Shown: piece by piece, positions 44,523 to 51,981 of the stretch | Layout: each line of letters starts with the position of its first letter | How positions within the stretch are numbered: the first letter of the stretch is position 1 | Origin: Promicromonospora iranensis | Lineage (GTDB): Bacteria > Actinomycetota > Actinomycetes > Actinomycetales > Cellulomonadaceae | Assembly: GCF_028994805.1 (NCBI RefSeq) | Contig: NZ_JAJQQP010000015.1 | Coordinates: forward strand, 105,898-169,897 | Length of the DNA: 64,000 nt | Direction: 5' to 3' | Position numbers and translations under genes: made by a program | The notes under the pieces: generated by a model | Database searches by the model: none | What the model was told of the DNA's origin: nothing | Seen by the model: the letters and a program-made list of their open reading frames with translations, nothing else

Positions 44523-45404
44523 TCACAGCGCCGCGAGGGCGACGTTCCCGCGCCGCGAGGCGTGCCACGGGATGAGGAGGCGTTCGAGCACCTCGACCAG
44601 GACGAAGAGGACCACGCCGATGAGTGACATGAGGATCAGGTCGGCGAACAGCAGCGGCGCGTCGAGGTTGCCGCTGGCGAGCAGCAGCACGTACCCGAGC
44701 CCACGGTCGGCGCCCACGAACTCGCCGACGACGGCGCCCACGACCGCCAGGGTGACCGCGACCTTCAGGCCGGACATGAGCTGCGGGAGCGCGCCGGGGA
44801 AGCGGATCTTGCGGAACGTCTTCCACCGGGAGGCGCCCATGGTCGCGGACATCTCCAGCAGCTCGGGGTCGACGGAGCGCAGCCCTGCGACGGCGGAGAT
44901 CACGACCGGGAAGAAGGCGATGAGCACGGCCAGGACGATCTTCGGCGTCATCCCGAACCCGAACCAGACCACGAGGATCGGTGCGATCGCGATCTTGGGG
45001 ATGACCTGGGCGAAGAGGATGAGCGGGTAGAGAGACTTCTCCGCCGTCCTGGAGTAGACGAGGAGCACCGCCGTCGCCACGCCGATCACGGCCGCGAGCA
45101 CGAACCCGACGATCGTCTCCAGGGTGGTCACCCACGTGTGCTCGAGCAGTATCGCCCAGTCGGCGACCATCGTCTCCGCGACCGCGCCCGGCGAGGGCAC
45201 CAGGTAGGCGGGGACCAGTTCTCGCCAGGCCACGAACCACCACGCCACGAACAGGGCGAGCAGCACCGCGACCGGGCGCCACGACTCCGACAGCAACGTC
45301 AGCGCGCGGCTGCCGAGCGACGGCTCGTCAGCCGAAGCCGGCGATGCCGGCCGGGACCGGTGCGACGACGGCGGCGTGGCGCGTGTCTCCTGGGTGGTCA
45401 CCAT
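44523..45404 (-). CDS. ABC transporter permease, SsuC/TauC type
   Basis: 293 residues. I choose the ATG at 45404, which has GGAGGA eight bases upstream, over the ATG at 45419. Six helices, with the inner-membrane signature ELLEMSATMGASRWKTFRKI (EAA-like loop). It is the first gene of the importer operon; a 92-base gap separates it from the binding-protein gene. Confidence 0.9.
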   Translation of the reverse strand: MVTTQETRATPPSSHRSRPASPASADEPSLGSRALTLLSESWRPVAVLLALFVAWWFVAWRELVPAYLVPSPGAVAETMVADWAILLEHTWVTTLETIVGFVLAAVIGVATAVLLVYSRTAEKSLYPLILFAQVIPKIAIAPILVVWFGFGMTPKIVLAVLIAFFPVVISAVAGLRSVDPELLEMSATMGASRWKTFRKIRFPGALPQLMSGLKVAVTLAVVGAVVGEFVGADRGLGYVLLLASGNLDAPLLFADLILMSLIGVVLFVLVEVLERLLIPWHASRRGNVALAAL

Positions 45405-45438
45405 GGCGTGTTCCTCCATAGTTCGCTCTTTCCGTTTC

Positions 45439-45510
45439 GTCCCACGGGTCGACGTCGACGTCCGTGGGACAGCGGGTCAGGGCGCACCGGACGTCGTCGT
45501 CCGGTGCGCC
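45439..45510 (-). promoter_or_regulatory. Two perfect hairpins in the importer leader
   Basis: GTCCCACGG/CCGTGGGAC (45439-45470) and GGCGCACCGGAC/GTCCGGTGCGCC (45481-45510) lie between the operator at 45590 and the permease start. If transcription begins near that operator, both fold in the mRNA leader and could attenuate or stabilise it. Neither matches a riboswitch I know. Confidence 0.5.
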
Positions 45511-45589
45511 GGTCGGTAGAGCAGGTCAGCAGCCCTGGCCAGCGGAGCTGCACGTCACCAGGGACACTAGGAGCCGCGCCCGGGCCGGA

Positions 45590-45609
45590 CAACGAGTTGC
45601 CACTTGTTG
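45590..45609. promoter_or_regulatory. LacI operator O1 (importer side)
   Basis: CAACGAGTTGCCACTTGTTG, palindrome CAAC-N-AGT-N4-ACT-N-GTTG. The same ~30-base sequence occurs inverted at O3 (47165-47184). It lies 186 bases before the permease start. Confidence 0.75.
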
Positions 45610-45659
45610 CCCCGCCGTCGCGCGCACCCGGCGGCGTGCGGTTGCCATCGCCGCTCCGG

Positions 45660-45938
45660 TCAGCCGTCGTGCGGTTCCGTGGCCGCGTCGAGGTCGACGG
45701 CGACCGAGCGGAAGCCCGCCGAGCGCACGGCACGAAGGACCTCCCCGCGCAGGGGCTCCGCCGCCAGGCTCGTGAGGTCGTGGTGCGGCGCCTCGAGGCG
45801 GGCCAGATCGCCGTGGTGCCGCACGCGGATCTCCTCGAGCCCGAGGCGTCGGAGCTCGCTCTCCGCTGCCTCGACCTGGACCACCTCGTCGGCCACGGGG
45901 TCGGCTGGTGCGTCGAGCGGGTCGGTAGGCAGGGTCAT
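45660..45938 (-). pseudogene. larE: LarE C-terminal fragment
   Basis: 92 codons from an ATG at 45938. The sequence matches the end of LarE, the sulfur-transferase of nickel-pincer cofactor synthesis: VEAAESELRRLGLEEIRVRH, then HGDLARLEA and VRSAGFRSVAVDLD. The ATP-pyrophosphatase half with the P-loop and catalytic Cys is absent. It may be a relic, or a small protein kept under the LacI operator O2 just upstream. No larB or larC is nearby. Confidence 0.6.
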
Positions 45939-45971
45939 GCAGTCATTCGAGAGGCGCCGCACCAGGGCAGT

Positions 45972-45991
45972 CAAGGTGTTGCCACCTCTTG
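45972..45991. promoter_or_regulatory. LacI operator O2 (upstream of lacI)
   Basis: CAAGGTGTTGCCACCTCTTG matches O1 at 16 of 20 positions. It lies 86 bases before the LacI-type gene, so autoregulation is likely. Confidence 0.55.
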
Positions 45992-46076
45992 CCGGGCAGG
46001 TAAGGACGTGCCGCGCCGGGTCCGGACCACGGCACATGGTTGCCGCCGGCCGGCACTCGCCGTACGCTCCCCGCGC

Positions 46077-47093
46077 ATGGGCGAAACTGGCGAAACCGGG
46101 AACTCTCGCACCAGACCGACCATCTACGACGTCGCCAAGGCTGCCGGCGTCGCGCCCTCGACGGTCTCCCGGGCGTTCTCCAGGCCCGGACGGGTCAATG
46201 CCGAGACGGCGGAACGCATCCGCCACGTCGCCCACGAGCTCGGCTACCGGATGAACCCCATCGCCCGCGGCCTGCCGGACGGCAGGACGGCGCTGCTGGC
46301 GATCGTCGTGGCCGACCTGACGAACCCGTTCTTCTTCGAGATCATCCGCAGCGCCGAGAAGACCGCCATCGACTCCGGATACACGCTGCTCGTGGTGGAC
46401 GCGCACGAGTCGGGCGAGGCGGAGCGCCAGGCCCTGGAACGGACGCTGCCCCTGGTGGAGGGGGTCGTCCTCGCCACCTCCCGGCTCTCGGACTCGGCGA
46501 TCCGGGCCGTGGCCAAGCAGCGCCCGACGGTCGTGATGAACCGTGTCGTCACGGACGTCGCGAGCGTCATCACCGACAACGCCGAGGGGATGCGGCGCGC
46601 CGTCGAGCACCTGGCGGGCCTCGGGCACGTCCGGATCACGTACCTGGCCGGCCCCGAGGCGTCCTGGGCCGACGGCATGCGCTGGCGCGCCTTCCGCAGG
46701 ACGACCCAGGAGCTCGGCCTGAAGGCGCGGCGCCTCGGCCCGTTCGCACCGACGCTCGCCGGCGGGCTCTCGGCCGCCCAGGCGCTGACCACGCACTCCG
46801 CGACCGCGACCGTCGCCTACAACGACCTCCTCGCGATCGGCGCGATGCGCGGGCTCACCCGGCTTGGCGTCGAGATCCCCCGTGAGCTGAGCGTCATCGG
46901 CTTCGACAACATCTTCGGCTCCGACTTCTGCACCCCGCCGCTGACGACCGTCGCCGCTCCCCTGCGCCACTTCGGGGCGTTCGCCGTCCAGCGCCTCCTG
47001 AACCAGCTGCGCAACCCGTCGCCCGGTCTGTCGCTGCCTGCCCTGCTCCCGGCGAAGCTCGTCGAGCGGGGCTCGACCGCACGCCACGCCTGA
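46077..47093 (+). CDS. LacI-family transcriptional regulator
   Basis: 338 residues from the ATG at 46077. HTH TIYDVAKAAGVAPSTVSRAF with hinge-helix region NPIARGLPDGRT. The periplasmic-binding-like effector domain contains VVADLTNPFFFEIIRSAEKT and RELSVIGFDNIFGSDFCTPP. It stands between two divergent operons that share its presumed operator (O1, O3), with a weaker site (O2) at its own promoter. The effector is probably the sugar released or imported by the pathway. Confidence 0.92.
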   Translation: MGETGETGNSRTRPTIYDVAKAAGVAPSTVSRAFSRPGRVNAETAERIRHVAHELGYRMNPIARGLPDGRTALLAIVVADLTNPFFFEIIRSAEKTAIDSGYTLLVVDAHESGEAERQALERTLPLVEGVVLATSRLSDSAIRAVAKQRPTVVMNRVVTDVASVITDNAEGMRRAVEHLAGLGHVRITYLAGPEASWADGMRWRAFRRTTQELGLKARRLGPFAPTLAGGLSAAQALTTHSATATVAYNDLLAIGAMRGLTRLGVEIPRELSVIGFDNIFGSDFCTPPLTTVAAPLRHFGAFAVQRLLNQLRNPSPGLSLPALLPAKLVERGSTARHA

Positions 47094-47164
47094 CGTTCGC
47101 GGACGACAGGCCGGACCGTCGCGGACGACGGAGCGCACGCACGCCGTCCGCCGTCCCACAGGGG

Positions 47165-47184
47165 CAACAAGTGGCAACTCGTTG
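47165..47184. promoter_or_regulatory. LacI operator O3 (secreted-enzyme side)
   Basis: CAACAAGTGGCAACTCGTTG, the exact reverse complement of O1, with GGGG and TCCGG flanks also conserved. It lies 115 bases upstream of the 1112-residue secreted protein. A 14-base direct repeat (CAGGCAAGGTCTC) follows near 47257-47285 just before the SD. Confidence 0.75.
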
Positions 47185-47298
47185 TCCGGCATCACCCCGG
47201 CCCGCATAGTGACGGAGCGTGCCCACGTCCCCGGCGTCCGGGCACAACCCCACACAGGCAAGGTCTCGCAGGCAAGGTCTCAACGGAGAGGCAGGCCC

Positions 47299-50200
47299 AT
47301 GGAACGCAGATCGACCCACCGCACGCTCGCCGCGATGCTCGGCGTGCTCGTGCTGCCGCTCACGGTGCTGTCGGCGCAGGCCGACACCCCGGGCACGACG
47401 GATACCCAGGGCCTGGCGCACGCGGCCGCCGACCCCACGCGACCGCAGGAACCGGGTGTCACGCTCCGGGTGTTCGACGTCCAGGTCCCGCTGGACGACT
47501 ACTGCACCCTCAAGCCCGGCCAGACCCCGAACATCGACAAGCTGATGCCGACGATCGACTGGCGCACGGCCGAGGACTTCGGTCTCGCCGACCGGTTCGT
47601 CACCGAGGTCACCGGCTACCTGGACGTCCCCTCCACCGGCACCTACGACTTCCGGATCACCAGCGACGACGGCGCGCGGCTGCTGCTCGACGACACCCTC
47701 GTCGTCGACCACCCGGGCAAGCACGGAGCCACCCCGAAGGACGGGTCGGCCGCGCTGGAGGCCGGGTACCACTCCCTGCGCATCGACCACTTCGACGGCG
47801 ACTTCGGCCAGCAGCTCACGCTGGAGTGGCGCCCGCCGGGCGCCGCGGACTTCGCCCTGGTGCCGGGCTCGGTGCTGAGCACCGACGCCGACGTCACGCG
47901 CGTCACCTCGCCGGGCCGCAAGTCCTGCGAGGGAGTCACCGAGGCACCGGGCGACGGCCTGCCGCTCACCGAGGTGCACCCCGACTACACGCTGACCAAC
48001 CTGCGCCCGGACGGGTTCGAGCCGCAGGTCACCGGCATGGACTGGCTGCCCGACGGCCGCATGGCCATCGCCACCTGGGGCGGCGACCGCGAGACGGTGC
48101 TCGGCGAGGTGTACCTGGTCGACCACGTCACGGGTGACAGCGGCGCCGAGGAGGTGACGTACACGAGGATCGCCGAGGAGCTCCAGGAACCGATGGGGCT
48201 GACGGTCGTCGACGGCAGCATCTACGTCTCCGAGAAGCACCGGCTGACCGAGCTCGTCGACACCGACGGCGACGAGGTCACCGACGAGTACCGCGAGGTC
48301 GCGACCTGGCCGTTCGGCGGCAACTACCACGAGTTCGCGTTCGGCCTGCTGTACGAGGACGGCTACTTCTACGCCACCACGGGCATCGCGATGGTCCCCG
48401 GCGGCGCCACCCGGGACCCGCAGCTCGTCGAGAACCGGGGCTCGGTGATGAAGATCCACGAGGACACCGGCGAGGTCGAGTACCTCGCGGGCGGCCTGCG
48501 GACCCCGAACGGCCTCGGCTTCGGGGCCGACGGCGGCATGTACGTCACCGACAACCAGGGCATGCACGTGCCGACGTCGAAGCTCGTGCGCGTCGAGGAG
48601 GGTGCGTTCTACAACCACTACACGAACCCGGACGGCCCCTACGACGACCAGCCGGTGACCGAGCCGGTCGTGTGGATGCCGCACGGCGAGATCTCGAACT
48701 CGCCGAGCAACCCCGTCGTCCTGACCGAGGGCGTGTTCGCCGGGCAGATGGCGATCGGCGACGTGACCTACGGCGGCCTGCAGCGCGTGTACCTGGAGGA
48801 GGTCGCCGGCCAGGAGCAGGGCGCCGTCTTCCGCATGACACAGGGTCTGGAGTCCGGCGTCAGCAGGACGAGCGTGGGCCCGGACGGCTCGGTCTACGTC
48901 GGCGGGATCGGCTGGTCGGGCAACTGGGGCCAGGCGGGCAAGCTCGGCTACGGCCTCCAGAAGCTCACCTTCGACGAGAGCCGCGCGTTCGACATGGTCG
49001 AGATGCGCGCCGTCGACGGCGGGTTCGAGATCGAGTACACGCAGCCCCTGTCGGACGAGACCGCGCAGGACCTCGCGGAGAAGTACGAGACCGCCCAGTG
49101 GCGCTACGTGTCGACGCCGCAGTACGGCGGGCCCAAGATCGACGAGGAGGACCTCGACGTCACGTCCGCCACGCTGTCCGACGACCGCAGGACGGTCACC
49201 CTCATGATCGACGGGCTGCGGCCCGGTCACGTGGTCAACGTGCACTCGCCGCGCCCGTTCGCGTCCGCGAGCGGCGAGGAGCTGTGGAGCACCGAGGCCT
49301 GGTACACGCTCCACCGCCTGCCCGACGGCTCCGCCCCACCGCCGGTCTACGAGGCCGAGGCCGCCGACCTGTCCGGCGGCGCACGGTGGAACACCAACCA
49401 CGCCGGGTACTCGGGCGCCGGGTTCGTCGACCGCAACTGGGAGCCGGGCTCGCGCACCACCTTCGCGGTCGAGACCGACGAGGCGGGCCCGCACGACCTG
49501 GCGCTGCGCTACGCGAACGGCCAGAACTCCGACCCCAGCCCGACACCACGGTCGATGAGCCTGTACGTCAACGGTGAGAAGCAGCGGCAGGTCTGGCTCG
49601 ACAGCACCGTGAGCTGGTCGAGCTGGGCCACCCAGGTCGAGACCGTCGAGCTGGAGCAGGGCGCGAACACGATCGCCTACGCGTACGACGCCGACGACGT
49701 GGGGCACGTCAACCTCGACAGCCTCACCGTCACGCCTACCGACCGCATCCCGCTGTTCGACGGCGGCGACCTCGACGCCTGGGAGAAGGTGAGCGGCGGG
49801 CCCGCGACATGGCCCGTCGAGGACGGGTCGATGGAGTCCCTCGGCGGCGACATCCGGACGAAGGAGAAGTTCGGCGACTTCCGGATGCACGCCGAGTGGT
49901 ACCAGCCGGAGCACGCCGACGACGTCACGGGCCAGTCGCGCGGCAACAGCGGCGTCTACGTCCAGGAGCGCTACGAGGTCCAGGTGCTCGAGTCCTTCGG
50001 CATCGACCCCCCGGCGACGAACGACGCCGGATCGATCTACCTGAAGAAGGCCCCGGACGTGAACGCGGCGACCCCGATGGGCACGTGGCAGACGTACGAC
50101 ATCGTGTTCCGCGCCGCCCGGTTCGACGCCGGCGGGAACAAGACCGAGGACGCACGTCTCTCCCTCTGGTGGAACGGGCAGCTCGTGCACGACGACGTGC

Positions 50201-50637
50201 CGATCGACGGCAAGACCGGCAACGGCCGGGCGGAAGAACCGACGCCCGGGCACATCCGCCTCCAGGACCACGGGGACCCCGGCCTGAACCCGCGGTTCCG
50301 CAACGTCTGGATCGAACGCCTGCCCGAGCAGGAGAACACCCGGCAGGGCCTGACGTCGGAGGTCTCCGCGCAGCTCGCCCCGTCGAGGGTCGCGGCGGGC
50401 AGTGCGGCACTGGCCCTGGTGAAGGTGCCCCGTACGCAGGGCCACCCGCAGCCGACGGGGACCGTCCGGGTCACCGTCGGGGACACATCGGTCAGGGCCA
50501 CGCTCGGCCGCGGCCCCGCCCGCCTCCCGCTCCCGACGTCAGGACTGGAGGCGGGAGTACACCCGGTGTCCGTGGAATACCTCGGCGACACGGTCTACCG
50601 GCGGAGCACGACGACGGTCGACCTGACCGTCCACTGA
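47299..50637 (+). CDS. Secreted PA14 / beta-propeller / CBM / DUF1080 / Ig multidomain protein
   Basis: 1112 residues from the ATG at 47299 (GGAGAGG upstream) with a signal peptide (LAAMLGVLVLPLTVLSAQA). Domains in order: PA14 sugar-binding module (about 55-195; TSTYDF-like GTYDFRITSDDGARLLLDDT); a propeller related to sorbosone-dehydrogenase/membrane-bound dehydrogenase proteins (about 225-660; TGMDWLPDGRMAIATWGGD, LRTPNGLGFGADGGMYVTDN); and a CBM6/35-like module (about 683-815; YEAEAADLSGGARW). A DUF1080 domain follows (about 817-1010; PLFDGGDLDAWEKVSGG, GNSGVYVQERYEVQVL), then a terminal Ig-like domain. DUF1080 members include 3-keto-disaccharide hydrolases. It is the first gene of the LacI-controlled secreted set. 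Confidence 0.88.
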   Translation: MERRSTHRTLAAMLGVLVLPLTVLSAQADTPGTTDTQGLAHAAADPTRPQEPGVTLRVFDVQVPLDDYCTLKPGQTPNIDKLMPTIDWRTAEDFGLADRFVTEVTGYLDVPSTGTYDFRITSDDGARLLLDDTLVVDHPGKHGATPKDGSAALEAGYHSLRIDHFDGDFGQQLTLEWRPPGAADFALVPGSVLSTDADVTRVTSPGRKSCEGVTEAPGDGLPLTEVHPDYTLTNLRPDGFEPQVTGMDWLPDGRMAIATWGGDRETVLGEVYLVDHVTGDSGAEEVTYTRIAEELQEPMGLTVVDGSIYVSEKHRLTELVDTDGDEVTDEYREVATWPFGGNYHEFAFGLLYEDGYFYATTGIAMVPGGATRDPQLVENRGSVMKIHEDTGEVEYLAGGLRTPNGLGFGADGGMYVTDNQGMHVPTSKLVRVEEGAFYNHYTNPDGPYDDQPVTEPVVWMPHGEISNSPSNPVVLTEGVFAGQMAIGDVTYGGLQRVYLEEVAGQEQGAVFRMTQGLESGVSRTSVGPDGSVYVGGIGWSGNWGQAGKLGYGLQKLTFDESRAFDMVEMRAVDGGFEIEYTQPLSDETAQDLAEKYETAQWRYVSTPQYGGPKIDEEDLDVTSATLSDDRRTVTLMIDGLRPGHVVNVHSPRPFASASGEELWSTEAWYTLHRLPDGSAPPPVYEAEAADLSGGARWNTNHAGYSGAGFVDRNWEPGSRTTFAVETDEAGPHDLALRYANGQNSDPSPTPRSMSLYVNGEKQRQVWLDSTVSWSSWATQVETVELEQGANTIAYAYDADDVGHVNLDSLTVTPTDRIPLFDGGDLDAWEKVSGGPATWPVEDGSMESLGGDIRTKEKFGDFRMHAEWYQPEHADDVTGQSRGNSGVYVQERYEVQVLESFGIDPPATNDAGSIYLKKAPDVNAATPMGTWQTYDIVFRAARFDAGGNKTEDARLSLWWNGQLVHDDVPIDGKTGNGRAEEPTPGHIRLQDHGDPGLNPRFRNVWIERLPEQENTRQGLTSEVSAQLAPSRVAAGSAALALVKVPRTQGHPQPTGTVRVTVGDTSVRATLGRGPARLPLPTSGLEAGVHPVSVEYLGDTVYRRSTTTVDLTVH

Positions 50638-50675
50638 TCTGGTCCCCCGACTCCCTCGACGGAGAGGTTCATCCG

Positions 50676-51887
50676 ATGGAACGCACCACCAGCGCCTCGA
50701 CCCGCAGCACTGGCCGCAGCACCGCCCGCGGCATGAGGCCATGGCTCGCCGCCGCCGCGGCCGCCGCGCTGTCCCTGCCGCTCCTGGCCGTATCCGTGGC
50801 GGGCGGGACGGGCGCGGCCGCCGACACCGGCGCGACCGCCGGAACCAGCGCGTGCGCCTACGGCTACACCAGCCAGGCCACGGTCTGGTTCGGCGCAGAC
50901 GTCGACTCCGGTGTGCCGAACCGCGAGACCCGTGACGGCTGCACCGTCATGGACGAGATCATGGCCGACGCGCCGTTCGCGACGCACGGCAGGTTCGTCC
51001 GGACGGTCGACTCCGTGACCAGGGACCTCGTGCGCGAGCAGGTCCTGACCAGCGGCGAGCGCCGGGACATCATCCATGCCGCCGCAGCCTCCCGGGTGGG
51101 CCGGCCCCATCCCGTCACGGGCACCCGGTCGGTCGACCTGTCCGCGATCGGTCTGGTGGGCTACACGGTCCGCGCGACCATGCCGACCGACGCTCCTGGG
51201 ACGCTCGCGGCGCTCGCCGCGTGCGGCTTCCAGAACATCGAGCCGTCGGGCGGCGCCGGCAGCTTCTACGGCTACTCCGCCGCCGAGCTGGCGCCGCTCA
51301 CCGAGGAGGTGGGGATGGCCGTGCCCTCGCTCGGCGTGAGCCTGTCGAACCTCCAGAACGACCTCGACCTGGTGATCTCCGAGGCGCACGCGATCGGGGC
51401 GCGGTACGTACGCATCTCGGGGTCCTCCTCGTGGACCCTCGCGGACTACTCGCGGACGGCCTCGCTCCTCAACGAGGTGGGCGAGCGGCTCCGCGCCGAG
51501 GGCATCACCGTCGCGTACCACAACCACGGGTGGGAGTTCGAGACCGCCGAGGACGGGGTCACGGGCTACGACGTCCTGGTCCGCGAGACCGACCCGGAGC
51601 TCGTCACCATGGAGCTCGACGTGTACTGGGCCGCCAGCGTCGGCGTCCCGGCCACCGACCTGTTCCAGCGGTACCCGGGCCGGTTCGAGCTGCTGCACCT
51701 GAAGGACCTGGCGGCGGACGGCTCCTTCGCCGACGTCGGCGAGGGCACCATCGACTTCGCCGAGATCTTCGCCGCCGCACCGCTCGCCGGCGTCCGCTAC
51801 GGCTTCACCGAGCACGACCAGCCCTCCCCGGACGGCGTGACCTCCGCGTGCACCAGCATCGGCAACCTCGCCGCGCTGCGCTACTGA
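50676..51887 (+). CDS. Secreted xylose-isomerase-like TIM-barrel protein
   Basis: 403 residues from the ATG at 50676 (GGAGAGG upstream), 38 bases after the previous stop. An Ala-rich signal peptide (about 20-55) and a ~100-residue Cys-containing N-terminal module precede the AP-endonuclease-2/sugar epimerase barrel (about 165-403). Barrel markers are LGVSLSNLQNDLDLVISEAH, VAYHNHGWEF (metal-region His), MELDVYWA (Glu/Asp), FELLHLKD and YGFTEHDQP. Cytosolic relatives are sugar isomerases or lyases; an exported one paired with DUF1080 suggests action on oxidised glycosides outside the cell. Confidence 0.88.
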   Translation: MERTTSASTRSTGRSTARGMRPWLAAAAAAALSLPLLAVSVAGGTGAAADTGATAGTSACAYGYTSQATVWFGADVDSGVPNRETRDGCTVMDEIMADAPFATHGRFVRTVDSVTRDLVREQVLTSGERRDIIHAAAASRVGRPHPVTGTRSVDLSAIGLVGYTVRATMPTDAPGTLAALAACGFQNIEPSGGAGSFYGYSAAELAPLTEEVGMAVPSLGVSLSNLQNDLDLVISEAHAIGARYVRISGSSSWTLADYSRTASLLNEVGERLRAEGITVAYHNHGWEFETAEDGVTGYDVLVRETDPELVTMELDVYWAASVGVPATDLFQRYPGRFELLHLKDLAADGSFADVGEGTIDFAEIFAAAPLAGVRYGFTEHDQPSPDGVTSACTSIGNLAALRY

Positions 51888-51981
51888 GCCACTGCCCTTC
51901 CGAGCCCGTTCGCCGCCCCGTCTCCTGCGGGGCGCGGACGCGGCTGCCCGAAACCATCCGACCCAGCACGAGGGAGTGTTG

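Noticed and set aside
45405..45600. TPP riboswitch before the THI5-like importer
   Set aside because: None of the conserved TPP-aptamer segments is visible; only simple hairpins.
46894..50445. Very long minus-strand open frame opposite the PA14/DUF1080 gene
   Set aside because: Arg/Val/His-rich composition and no domains; it mirrors a GC-rich gene on the other strand. The plus strand has signal peptide, SD and clear domains.
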